The translations under genes and the position numbers were made by a program. A stretch of DNA of 64,000 nt from Antricoccus suffuscus. GTDB lineage: Bacteria; Actinomycetota; Actinomycetes; Mycobacteriales; Antricoccaceae. This document shows, one piece after another, positions 8,674 through 17,506 of this stretch. The stretch spans positions 1-64,000 of the forward strand of contig NZ_PVUE01000011.1 of the NCBI RefSeq assembly GCF_003003235.1, written 5' to 3'. The notes beneath the pieces are model-generated. The model had not been told where the DNA came from, did no database searches, and saw only the letters and a program-made list of their open reading frames with translations. Within the stretch, counting starts at the first letter, position 1; each line of letters starts with the position of its first letter.

Positions 8674-9384
8674 CTAGATGTGGTCGGCGGGCGCGCCCTC
8701 GGTGAGTCGCCCGTCAGCCATGGACACGATGCGATCGGCGTACTGCCACGTGGCCGGGTTGTGCGTGGCGATCAGGCAGGCACCGTGATGCGCGGCGAGG
8801 TCGCGCATGGCTGTGAACAGCACCTCGGTCCAGCCGGAGTCCTGATGTGCGGTGGGTTCGTCGGCGAGCAACAGGTTTGGGCTTAGTAGCAGGGCCCGGG
8901 CGACGGAACAGCGCTGCTGTTCCCCGAGCGACATCTGGTCGGGGAGCCGCTTGGCGAGTTGATCAATGCCGAACCGCTCCATCAGATCGCCGGCCGGCTG
9001 CGTCCATTGCGCGATCTGCTTCCGGGTGCGCGCCGGCAATAGGACGTTTTCGGCACCCTGGAGCTCGGCGAGTAGCGCGAGCGACTGCGGTACGACGGCG
9101 AGCTGGTCCCAGCGCATCCGGTCGGCGCGGGCGCCACCTAGATCGTCGTCCCAGTCGAGGGTGCCGGCGTCGGGACGCTCCCATCCGCACAACACGTTGA
9201 GCAGGGTACTTTTGCCAGACCCGCTTGGTCCGACGAGCGCGACTACCTCGCCGTACTCGAGTTGCAGGTCTACACGATCTAGGGCGGTAACGGTGTCCGC
9301 ACCGCGTTGATAGCTCTTGACCAGTCCGCGGGCGCGGAACACCGCGCCCGTCGGCACCGGCGATTGCGCGTTACCAGGATTCAC
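8674..9384 (-). CDS. ABC transporter ATPase (MacB/LolD type), second of a pair
   Basis: A 236-residue ATPase from the GTG at 9384 (V-N-P-G-N-A-Q). Walker A is GPSGSGKST, the signature LSLGEQQR and Walker B LLLADEP. The spacing and the ADEPTAHQD motif belong to the MacB/LolD/FtsE group that works with FtsX-fold permeases. It overlaps the upstream ATPase gene by 14 nt and closes a three-gene unit of permease, ATPase and ATPase. The two ATPases are probably both used by the single large permease, perhaps as a heterodimer. The start is inferred because upstream codons lack similarity to the family. Confidence 0.85.
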   Translation of the reverse strand: MNPGNAQSPVPTGAVFRARGLVKSYQRGADTVTALDRVDLQLEYGEVVALVGPSGSGKSTLLNVLCGWERPDAGTLDWDDDLGGARADRMRWDQLAVVPQSLALLAELQGAENVLLPARTRKQIAQWTQPAGDLMERFGIDQLAKRLPDQMSLGEQQRCSVARALLLSPNLLLADEPTAHQDSGWTEVLFTAMRDLAAHHGACLIATHNPATWQYADRIVSMADGRLTEGAPADHI

Positions 9385-10063
9385 TGACCTGCCCCCTTTC
9401 CAGGCGCAGCAGATGATCTGTCCGGTCGACCACCTGCGGATCGTGTGAGGCGAGCAGGAACGCCACCCCGGTCGAGCGCAGATTCGCGAAGGCGTCGAGG
9501 ACGAGTTCAGCGGAGCGCGAGTCAAGCTCGGCGGTGGGTTCGTCGGCGATCACGAGCGCGGGACCGCCGACGACTGCGCACGCGACAGCGAGGCGCTGCT
9601 GCTCGCCGCCGGATAGCTCGACCGGCAGGTGATCGTGCCGATGCCCCATGCCTAGGGTCTCCAGCAGCTCTAACTGTCGCTCGCGTGGCACGACCCTGCC
9701 ACGAAGCCGCGCGGCCAAATCTAGCTGCTCGATGGCAGGCAGGTACTCAAGAAGATTGTGGATCGGGTCCTGGAACATGTAGGCGACGGACGTACGTCGC
9801 AACGCACGACGCCGGCGGGGGCTCAAATGCGCAAGGTCGTGTTGTGCGACCACCGCCGAACCCGTCGTCGGGCGGTCCAGACACGCGAGGATCCGAAGCA
9901 GTGACGACTTGCCCGACCCGGATGGGCCGACGATCGTCGTGATCGCCGCAGCAGGGAAGTCCTTGCTGACATCCTGAAGCGCCTGCACCTGTTCGTCGTA
10001 GGCGAAGTAGGTCTTGCCGATCGCGTCAACCTGCGCGGCCAGTGGAGCGGGGTTAGTCGCCAA
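9371..10063 (-). CDS. ABC transporter ATPase (MacB/LolD type), first of a pair
   Basis: About 230 residues from the TTG at 10063, which has a GAGGTG ribosome-binding site 7 nt upstream; the frame is open slightly further. Walker A is GPSGSGKSS, Q-loop MFQDPIHN, signature LSGGEQQRLAVA and Walker B LVIADEPTAELD. It belongs to the ATPase family that energises FtsX-like permeases. It overlaps the permease stop by 11 nt and the second ATPase start by 14 nt, so the three proteins should be made together. What the complex moves or senses is unknown. Confidence 0.85.
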   Translation of the reverse strand: MATNPAPLAAQVDAIGKTYFAYDEQVQALQDVSKDFPAAAITTIVGPSGSGKSSLLRILACLDRPTTGSAVVAQHDLAHLSPRRRRALRRTSVAYMFQDPIHNLLEYLPAIEQLDLAARLRGRVVPRERQLELLETLGMGHRHDHLPVELSGGEQQRLAVACAVVGGPALVIADEPTAELDSRSAELVLDAFANLRSTGVAFLLASHDPQVVDRTDHLLRLERGQVSESW

Positions 10064-12785
10064 GGCGCAACACCTCGGACAGCTTCGCGCGGTCGGCAGC
10101 ACTTTGTGCATAAAGCGCCGTACCAACCGCAATGATGATCGCGACTCCCGCGGTCAGCAGTAGCGCACCGGTCGGTGCGGTGAAAATCGGAGCGGGTGGT
10201 CGCAACGGGCTCAGCTCGAGCATCGGATTGACGATCCGTGCAGCGACGTACGAGAGGGCCGCGCCACACAATGCGGCGAAGCCCACGAGCACGGCAAACT
10301 CGATCAGCAGTGACTGGAAGTGGGTGGATCGTCGCAGTCCCATTCGTCGTGCCATGGCGTACGACGCGATCCGGGTGCGGCTGCGGGTCTCGACATAGAG
10401 CAACAGTCCGCCTATCGCGATGACCCCGCTAAGCGCGGCCAGCGCTTGCAGGTAGTCGAAGGTCCAGGAGATGGACAGCACATTGGCCACGTCGAGGACG
10501 CTGTCCGGCGTGAAAGCGTTGTAGATCGGCAGTTCTTGGGCGGCAAATGCCTTTTGTGCCACGTTGACGTCTACCGGAGTCCACAGCTCCTGTTTGAGCC
10601 CGGCCGACTGTGGAATGTCTGGGAGCTGTCCGCGCGCGACGATCACCAGGGGCGCGTTCTGATGTATACCAGGGAAGGCCTTCGGAGCGTCGATCACGGT
10701 GATCGCGATCTTAGTGTTGTCGTCGCCGAGAGTGATCGACGTAGCGCCGGGAGCTCGGACCACGATCGCTGGGATTACGCCGTTCTTCGCCGGAGCAGTG
10801 AGCTTATCCACCAGCTGCGGGAGTGACGCATCGGCGAAAGAGTCGTCCCAGTAGGCGTTGGCGGCGAAGGTCTTGGGGTCGATGGTCAGCAGTTCGGCGT
10901 TTTCGCCGTCGACCTTGATGTATTCGTAGCGGTCGACAACGGTCCCGAGGCCCGCGGCCTTGCTGCCCGGTTTGATCGTGCCGACGGTCTGCACCGCAGT
11001 TTCGGCGCCGACATAGACGTGTCCCTTGGCATCGAGGGTGTGCTTGATGCTGTCCGTCAACCCGGCGGCGTACAGCGTCATGGCGACCGGCATCGCGAGT
11101 GCGGCCAGTACGACGCCGGAAATCACTTTGGACGCGCTGATGCGGCTCACGGCGAGGAAGAGCGCGGTACCGGCGCGACCACCGAGCTTGCGCGCGACTG
11201 GTAAGACGAGGATGAGTAGTCGCACGACAAACGCCGATGCGCCCACCAAGAACAGCAGCGGGAAAGCGAGTACGAGCACGCTGAGCACGGGTATCTTGCG
11301 GTCGACCGTCACCGCTCCACCCGAGTCGAGAGCCCACCAGCAGGCGCCCGCGGCCACGAGCAGGAGAAGCTCCCACGGCAGCATCGACCAGATTGTTCTC
11401 TTGCGCCCCAGGGTCTTTTCGACATGCCCACGCCCCCGGATGCCCGCGACCATGGCCATGACCAGTATGCCGAGAATGAATCCAAATGCAGCGGTGAGCC
11501 CTGCGTAGGGCAGGGCGTTGCGGTCGAACACGCTGGACGGCCCGAGCGCGCGCACGATGAAGTACGCCGCGCCTAAGCCAAGGATGGTGCCGACCGCGGC
11601 CGGAATGATGAGCTCAAGCCCCGCTTTCAGCGCGAGGCCGCCGGCACCGACGCCTCGGGAGGCGAGCATGCGGACCTCGTTGAACCGTCGATCCGCCCAG
11701 TAGCTTCCGGCGGCGCCGACCAGGAACAGTGCGAGCATGCTGCCGCCGATGGCGATCGGCACGATCGGACCGACCAATCCGGCGCGCACGAGAGTGACGT
11801 CTTTAATCGAGTCTTCAAGATTGCTGTCGGCGGCAATACCGTTGAGGGGGTTCTTCGCCGCGGCCGTCGTACTCAGTACGGCGTCAACCGCGTCCTGCCA
11901 GTCATGCGCGTCAGATAGCGAGGAGTCGGCGCGATCGACCGGGCTGGTGAGTCGCGCGAACGACGAAGGAGAGGCCTTGTCGAAATAGAGCGCTTCGGAG
12001 GTGGCGATCAGGATGTCCGGTGGCGGAGTACTTGCGGACGCGGCGTTGTCAAACAGTGCCCTGTCGATGCACCAGTATGGGCGGATGGGCTGTCCGAAGA
12101 GATTCTGATAGACGCCTGCCACGGTGATGGACTCGTTGGAGAGCTGGATCGTGTCGCCGGCGTGTACGCCCATGTATTTGGCGACCGTCTGCGGCACATA
12201 GAAACCCGGTAGGTCAGACTTCTCTGTGATCGTGACGTTTTGAAGCGCATGATCTCCGTAGAGCAGGTTGACCGCGATCTTGTTCGTGCCCGAGGGCATG
12301 ATGTTGCCGCTGTGCGCGAATAGCTCCGGTGCGGCAAGACCGTGAGCGCGCATAGCGTCGCGGAGTTCGGCGACCTTGGTCGCCTGCGGCGCGAGCTTCG
12401 CGATAATCCCGGACGCCTTGGAGAAGTCAATGGTGCCGTCATCCTCGGTGGGGAGCTTGGTGTAGTCGACTTGCGACTTGATCGCCGGGTACGACGCGGT
12501 AGGGCAGAACTGACCCATGTTGAGGCGCAACGCCTCGGAGGTTGCCGACGACACGAACAGGCTCGCCGACGCGCTGGCGCACGCCAGGATCGCGCTCGCA
12601 ATGATGACCGCGACGATGACGGCCGGCGTACGAAGCGCAAGTCGTGGAGCGCGGGTCCACGGTGGCAGGGAGAGCAGCGATCCGCCGGATCTCGCGCCGC
12701 GGTTTGCAGGCGGCGCGCCATGAGAGGCGCGACTGTCCACTCGCGCCTCACTCAATAGGTAGTCTCCTTGGCTGTGCTGCCGCAT
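10053..12785 (-). CDS. Large FtsX-like (ABC3) transporter permease
   Basis: A 910-residue protein from ATG 12785. One membrane segment near residues 40-60 (VIVAVIIASAILACASA) is followed by a large extracytoplasmic domain of about 270 residues. A block of several membrane helices comes next, then a second extracytoplasmic region, and finally a C-terminal FtsX-like bundle (VIAIGGLLLYVETRSRTRIASYAMARRMGLRRS). This is the two-FtsX-domain layout of single-chain MacB/LolCE-like permeases. The E/R-rich cytoplasmic coupling motif MARRMGLR is where the ATPase would dock. It is divergent from the SpoU methyltransferase gene. Likely roles are export of an antimicrobial or lipoprotein-like cargo, or envelope mechanotransduction. 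No sensor kinase is adjacent. Confidence 0.8.
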   Translation of the reverse strand: MRQHSQGDYLLSEARVDSRASHGAPPANRGARSGGSLLSLPPWTRAPRLALRTPAVIVAVIIASAILACASASASLFVSSATSEALRLNMGQFCPTASYPAIKSQVDYTKLPTEDDGTIDFSKASGIIAKLAPQATKVAELRDAMRAHGLAAPELFAHSGNIMPSGTNKIAVNLLYGDHALQNVTITEKSDLPGFYVPQTVAKYMGVHAGDTIQLSNESITVAGVYQNLFGQPIRPYWCIDRALFDNAASASTPPPDILIATSEALYFDKASPSSFARLTSPVDRADSSLSDAHDWQDAVDAVLSTTAAAKNPLNGIAADSNLEDSIKDVTLVRAGLVGPIVPIAIGGSMLALFLVGAAGSYWADRRFNEVRMLASRGVGAGGLALKAGLELIIPAAVGTILGLGAAYFIVRALGPSSVFDRNALPYAGLTAAFGFILGILVMAMVAGIRGRGHVEKTLGRKRTIWSMLPWELLLLVAAGACWWALDSGGAVTVDRKIPVLSVLVLAFPLLFLVGASAFVVRLLILVLPVARKLGGRAGTALFLAVSRISASKVISGVVLAALAMPVAMTLYAAGLTDSIKHTLDAKGHVYVGAETAVQTVGTIKPGSKAAGLGTVVDRYEYIKVDGENAELLTIDPKTFAANAYWDDSFADASLPQLVDKLTAPAKNGVIPAIVVRAPGATSITLGDDNTKIAITVIDAPKAFPGIHQNAPLVIVARGQLPDIPQSAGLKQELWTPVDVNVAQKAFAAQELPIYNAFTPDSVLDVANVLSISWTFDYLQALAALSGVIAIGGLLLYVETRSRTRIASYAMARRMGLRRSTHFQSLLIEFAVLVGFAALCGAALSYVAARIVNPMLELSPLRPPAPIFTAPTGALLLTAGVAIIIAVGTALYAQSAADRAKLSEVLRLGD

Positions 12786-12917
12786 CGTGGTAGGTGGTAC
12801 GGCGATATCGTTCCAGAACACCGCCATAGTGCCAGGCCGGACGGGCTGAACCAAGCGCCTCGGTGCGGGGGTCGGCCGATCGCAACAAACAAGCAACCCT
12901 TCGAAAGGGCGTCGTAC

Positions 12918-13742
12918 ATGCCGATGAAAGACGCGCCTGTCGAGTTCATCGACGATCCGGCGGACCCGCGGCTGGATGATTACCGAGACCTGGTCCGATC
13001 GGATCGTCGACCGGATCGCCCTGGAGGCAAGGGTCTGGTGATCGCGGAGGGTGTGTCGGTCGTTGAGCGGATGGCCCGGTCGCCCTATCCGATGCGCAGC
13101 ATCATGGGCGTCGCTGAACGGGTCGAGGCCGCCATCGCCAGCATCACGGTGCCGGCCGACGTACCGGTGTACGTCGTCGAGCCGTCCACGATGGACGCGG
13201 CGATTGGATTCCACCTCAATCGCGGCGTCCTCGCCATCGCAGACCGCGCACCGATGCCGCAGTTCGCCGAACTGGTCGCGGCATCACGGTCGCTGTTGGT
13301 GCTGGAGGGAGTCAACGACCACGAGAACCTTGGCGGACTATTCCGCAACGCGGCCGCCTTTGGTGTGGACGGCGTCGTCATCGGGCCGCGCTGCTCCGAT
13401 CCGTTGTACCGCCGCGCCGTCCGGGTCTCGATGGGACACGTGTTAAAGGTGCCTTACGTCGATGCTCCGCAATGGCCGCAGGCGTTGTATGAGATCGAGG
13501 CCTCGGGGTTCGCGATGTTTGCGCTGACGCCGTACCCACCCGCAGTGGATTTGAGCCATGTGGGTACGGACGTCGACCGGGTGGCGGTTGTGGTCGGCGC
13601 GGAGGGCGCGGGACTGTCCGACGCGGCATTAGCCGCCGTACGCCGGCACGCCCGGATCCCGATGGCCGATGGTGTCGACTCGCTCAATGTCGCGACCGCC
13701 GCCGCGATCGCGCTCAACCACTTCCGCCGATCGGTCACGTAA
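12918..13742 (+). CDS. SpoU/TrmH-family rRNA 2'-O-methyltransferase
   Basis: A 274-residue protein with an N-terminal substrate-binding domain (residues 1-110) and a C-terminal SPOUT knot. Motif 1 is LEGVNDHENLGGLFRNAAAFG with the catalytic-type Asn and Arg, motif 2 is VVVGAEGAGLSD, and motif 3 is IPMADGVDSLNVATAAAIAL. It should transfer a methyl group from S-adenosylmethionine to a ribose 2'-OH, most likely in 23S rRNA or tRNA. The start ATG 12918 has GAAAGGG upstream; ATG 12924 is an alternative. It looks orthologous to mycobacterial Rv0881 by position and length, though the target nucleotide is not known to me. Confidence 0.88.
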   Translation: MPMKDAPVEFIDDPADPRLDDYRDLVRSDRRPDRPGGKGLVIAEGVSVVERMARSPYPMRSIMGVAERVEAAIASITVPADVPVYVVEPSTMDAAIGFHLNRGVLAIADRAPMPQFAELVAASRSLLVLEGVNDHENLGGLFRNAAAFGVDGVVIGPRCSDPLYRRAVRVSMGHVLKVPYVDAPQWPQALYEIEASGFAMFALTPYPPAVDLSHVGTDVDRVAVVVGAEGAGLSDAALAAVRRHARIPMADGVDSLNVATAAAIALNHFRRSVT

Positions 13743-13771
13743 TTCTCGCCATCGGTCGCGACATCCACCGA

Positions 13772-15616
13772 CTAGACGAGGGAATCGCGCCAGGCATCGT
13801 GCAGGGCAGCGAACCTGCCGGTCCCGTTCACCAGATCGTCGGGCTGACCGTCCTCGATGATCTGCCCGCGGTCGAGCACGAGCACTCGATCGGCGATTTC
13901 GACCGTCGAAAGGCGGTGCGCGATGATGATCGCAGTGCGGTCGGCCAGAATTGTCGCAAGCGCCCGCTGCACGAGCCGCTCGCTTGGTACGTCGAGCGAC
14001 GAGGTCGCCTCATCGAGGATCAGCACGGCCGGGTCCGCTAGAAACACTCGCGCAAACGCGACGAGCTGGCGCTGGCCTGCGGACAGTCGGCCTCCCCGCT
14101 TGCGTACGTCGGTGTCGTATCCGTCGGGGAGTCGAGCGATGAAACCATGAGCGCCGACTGCTTGCGCGGCCGCCACGATCTCCTCCCGGGTCGCCTCGGG
14201 CTTGCCGATAGAGATGTTGTCGGCGACCGAGCCGGAGAACAGGAAACTTTCCTGCGTCACCATGACGATCGCGCGCCGTAGATCGTCATCGGAGAGGTTG
14301 CGTAGGTCGACCCCATCGATCGAGATCACGCCGTGCTGCGGATCGTAGAAGCGGCAGAGCAGCCGGGCGATCGTGGTCTTGCCCGCGCCGGTCGCTCCGA
14401 CGAGGGCAACGGTCTGACCGGCCGGCAACCGTAGGTCGATCTTAGGGAGCACATCGGCATTGTCTGCGTTGTAGGCGAATCCCACTCCGTCGAATTGCAC
14501 TTCGCCCCGCGCGTTTGGGAGAGCGACCGGGTTGTCGGGATCCGCGACGGACGGCTCTTCTTCTAGGATGCCGGAGATCTTCTCCAGTGACGCCATACCG
14601 GACTGGAACGCGTTGAAGAACATTCCCAGGTCGGTCATCGGGTCGAAGAATCGCCTTAGATACAGCAAGAATGCAGCCAGGACGCCGATCTTTATGTCGC
14701 CGTCCATCACGCGCAGGCCGCCATACACGAGGCAGACCGTCATCGCGATGCTGCCGGTGATCTTGATGCCTGGCACGAATATAGCGAGCAGCCAGTACGC
14801 GTACGCGTTGGCTTCACGATTCTCGTCATTGAGCTGCCCGGCGATCTCGCTGTTGCGCGGCGCGCGTCGAAATACGTGTACGGCGCGGATTCCGATAAAC
14901 GTTTCGACGAAGTGCACGATGTACGCCGCCGAGGTCTCGCGGGTACGCCGGAAAGCGACCGACGAGCGCCTGCGGAACCAGTGCAGGAGGTAAAGCACGA
15001 CCGGGATCGACAGCAGCACGACGACCGCGAGCATTGGGTCGAGAAAGAGCAGGATGACGCACACGCTCACCACCGACAACAGCGCGCCGACGAACCCGTC
15101 GAGGCCCGCGTCGATGAGCTCGTCGAGGCTCTCGAGGTCGTTGGTCTGCCGAGACACGACCCGGCCCGAGGTGTACTTCTCGTGGAAGGACAGGGATAAC
15201 CGCTGGAAATGCCGGAATAACCGGCGGCGTATCTCCAGCACGATCTGCTGACCGATCCGGCCGAATCCCATCAGGAAATACCAGCGCAGCAGGCCGTCGA
15301 CGATGAAGGCGACGGCCATTGCCACGATCACGGTGATCATCGGTGACCGCTCGCCGCGGGCCCACGACGGAATCCCGTTGTCGATGCCGATCGAGACGAG
15401 GATGGGTCCCGCCATCATCGCGAAGTTCTGTATGACGACCGCGACCATGAGTAGCCAGAGCTTCTTTTTGTGCGGCGCGATCAGGTCGATCAGCAGTCGG
15501 CGAGACCGCCCGCGCAGCATGAGAGTGACATCGTCGCTGAGAGCATCTTGGTCCTCGGTGGCGACGCCGCGCCAGTCCTTCAAGCCGGATGCGGTGGATG
15601 AGTCGGGCGTCGTCAT
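13772..15616 (-). CDS. ABC exporter half-transporter, catalytically canonical half
   Basis: A 614-residue half-exporter with six membrane helices (residues about 45-330) and an ATPase domain. Walker A GATGAGKT is at 407-414, Walker B ends LILDE with the catalytic Glu536, and the H-loop His is 567. The signature at 511-515 is LSAGQ rather than LSGGQ. Its partner, encoded just upstream with a 4-nt overlap, has the complementary defects, so the two form a heterodimer with one normal and one degenerate ATP site. The closest pairs I recall are Rv1272c/Rv1273c and TM287/288. Lipids, drugs or peptides are the usual substrates of the class. Confidence 0.9.
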   Translation of the reverse strand: MTTPDSSTASGLKDWRGVATEDQDALSDDVTLMLRGRSRRLLIDLIAPHKKKLWLLMVAVVIQNFAMMAGPILVSIGIDNGIPSWARGERSPMITVIVAMAVAFIVDGLLRWYFLMGFGRIGQQIVLEIRRRLFRHFQRLSLSFHEKYTSGRVVSRQTNDLESLDELIDAGLDGFVGALLSVVSVCVILLFLDPMLAVVVLLSIPVVLYLLHWFRRRSSVAFRRTRETSAAYIVHFVETFIGIRAVHVFRRAPRNSEIAGQLNDENREANAYAYWLLAIFVPGIKITGSIAMTVCLVYGGLRVMDGDIKIGVLAAFLLYLRRFFDPMTDLGMFFNAFQSGMASLEKISGILEEEPSVADPDNPVALPNARGEVQFDGVGFAYNADNADVLPKIDLRLPAGQTVALVGATGAGKTTIARLLCRFYDPQHGVISIDGVDLRNLSDDDLRRAIVMVTQESFLFSGSVADNISIGKPEATREEIVAAAQAVGAHGFIARLPDGYDTDVRKRGGRLSAGQRQLVAFARVFLADPAVLILDEATSSLDVPSERLVQRALATILADRTAIIIAHRLSTVEIADRVLVLDRGQIIEDGQPDDLVNGTGRFAALHDAWRDSLV

Positions 15617-17460
15617 CGCGCCTCCTCCAGGTCGCTGGACTCGTCGGCGTCCTTGGACAGGATCGCGCGATACGCCGGCACGTCCTGCATCAGTTGCGAG
15701 TGAGTGCCGATCGCCGTGATGTGCCCGTCTTGCAGTAGGGCGACCCGGTCTGCCAGCAGCACCGTCGAGGGGCGATGCGCCACGACGATTCCGGTTGTCG
15801 CGGTGAGGACGCGGCGCAGAGCGTCTTCAACGAGTTTCTCGGTATGTACGTCGAGCGCAGAGAGCGGATCATCCAGCACCAGTACGCGTGGCCGCCCGAC
15901 GACCGCACGTGCCAGCGCGACACGTTGCCGCTGGCCCCCGGACAGTGACATGCCTTGTTCACCTACGCGGGTATCGAGTCCCCAAGGCAGGTCGTAGACG
16001 AACGTCGCCTGCGCGATCTCCAGGGCTTCGGCGATGTCCTCCTCGCTGGCATCCGGACGTCCGAACGCGACGTTTTCGCGCACGCTCGCGGAGAACAATG
16101 TTGGGTCCTCGAATGCAACCGCAACCTCGGTGCGCAGGCGCTCGAGAGATAGGTCGCGGATGTCGGTCCCGTCGATCGTGATGGAACCTTCGGTGACGTC
16201 GTACAGCCGCGGCACCAGCGCGGTGAGAGTCGTCTTGCCGGAACCGGTCGGCCCGACGATCGCCACCGTCTCGCCCGGAGCGATCTCGAGATTGATCCCG
16301 CGCAGCACGAACTGGTCCGAGTCGGCGAATTTGAAGCTGACGTCGTCGAACCGTAGCGTCGCACTCGCCGAACTCTGTGGCGCCGGTTGGTTAGAAACTC
16401 CTTCTGTATCAGCGATATCGGGGTCGATGTCTAGTACGTCGAAGAGCCGGGCCGCCGCGGTAGCGGCGTCCTGGATATCGGCAAGCAGGAATCCGAGCGA
16501 TGCGATCGGCCACTGCAGCAGAAGGAACAGTGAGATAAACGCGACGAACGTGCCAAGGGTCATCGAACCACCAACGACACTGATTCCACCAAACAACAGC
16601 AAGATCGCCAGCACGATCTGCGGATGCATCTCGATCAACGCCCAAATCGTCGCGAGCACTTTGACCCGCCGAAGTTGCAGCCGGTTGAGCTCGCGAGCGC
16701 CGACGTCGTACCGCAGAAACGCCATCCGGGAGCGCCCGAAGCTCTTGAGGATCCGGATGCCGCCGGCCGCTTCTTCAACCTCGGTGGCGAGGTCTCCGCG
16801 CTGTTCTTGGATCTGGTGGGAGATGACGCTGAACTTCTTCTCGAATACGTAGAGCATCCAGACGAGGGGAGCGGCTGAGAGCAGCACGACGACGCCGAGC
16901 GGCCAGTACATCGCGACCAGCACGACCACGACCACGCAGAACGTCAATCCGTTGACAAGAATGAATACGAGGCTGAATCCGATAAAGCGCCTGATCATCG
17001 CCAGGTCGCCCCAGGCCCGCGAGAGCAGTTGTCCGGACTGCCATCGATCGTGGAAGGAGATCGGCAGCCGTTGCAGGTGGTCGTAGATGTCGTTGCGCAG
17101 GTCGGCCTCGACCCCGAGCGAGCCGCGAGTGAGCATGTAGCGGCGGATGAAGATGAGGAAGGACTCGACGACGCCGAAGCCGAGGGCAATGAGCCCGATC
17201 CACCACAGCGCGACCTTGTCGCCGTCCGCGATCGGCCCGTCGACGACGCTCCGGGTCAGGATCGGCAAGGCCAGGCCGGCCAGCGTCGCGATGAGGGCCG
17301 CGACGAACATGATCGAAAGCTGCGGAAGGTAGGGCTTCGCCCACGGCCACAGGCGTAGCAGGGGTCGCAAACCGCGTCCGGTCTGCGCGAAGTCTGCTTT
17401 GGTCTTCTGGTCGTCAGTTAGTGGCGCCGGTGTCTTGGTCGGCGTGCCTGGTGCTGTCAT
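15613..17460 (-). CDS. ABC exporter half-transporter, degenerate-site half
   Basis: A 615-residue half-exporter: six membrane helices (about residues 40-320) then an ATPase domain. Walker A is GPTGSGKT near 403-410 and the signature LSGGQ is at 506-510. Walker B ends LVLDD, so the catalytic Glu is replaced by Asp531, and the Q-loop residue is Glu in AFEDPTLF. These are the standard marks of the inactive site in heterodimeric type IV exporters. It begins 46 nt after the asparagine-synthetase-like gene on the same strand and overlaps the second half-transporter by ATGA. That spacing fits one operon with the amidotransferase and peptidase genes, but a separate promoter cannot be excluded. Confidence 0.9.
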   Translation of the reverse strand: MTAPGTPTKTPAPLTDDQKTKADFAQTGRGLRPLLRLWPWAKPYLPQLSIMFVAALIATLAGLALPILTRSVVDGPIADGDKVALWWIGLIALGFGVVESFLIFIRRYMLTRGSLGVEADLRNDIYDHLQRLPISFHDRWQSGQLLSRAWGDLAMIRRFIGFSLVFILVNGLTFCVVVVVLVAMYWPLGVVVLLSAAPLVWMLYVFEKKFSVISHQIQEQRGDLATEVEEAAGGIRILKSFGRSRMAFLRYDVGARELNRLQLRRVKVLATIWALIEMHPQIVLAILLLFGGISVVGGSMTLGTFVAFISLFLLLQWPIASLGFLLADIQDAATAAARLFDVLDIDPDIADTEGVSNQPAPQSSASATLRFDDVSFKFADSDQFVLRGINLEIAPGETVAIVGPTGSGKTTLTALVPRLYDVTEGSITIDGTDIRDLSLERLRTEVAVAFEDPTLFSASVRENVAFGRPDASEEDIAEALEIAQATFVYDLPWGLDTRVGEQGMSLSGGQRQRVALARAVVGRPRVLVLDDPLSALDVHTEKLVEDALRRVLTATTGIVVAHRPSTVLLADRVALLQDGHITAIGTHSQLMQDVPAYRAILSKDADESSDLEEAR

Positions 17461-17506
17461 CGCCTACCCAGGCTAGCCACTCAACCCGACATAATCACGG
17501 GAATTT

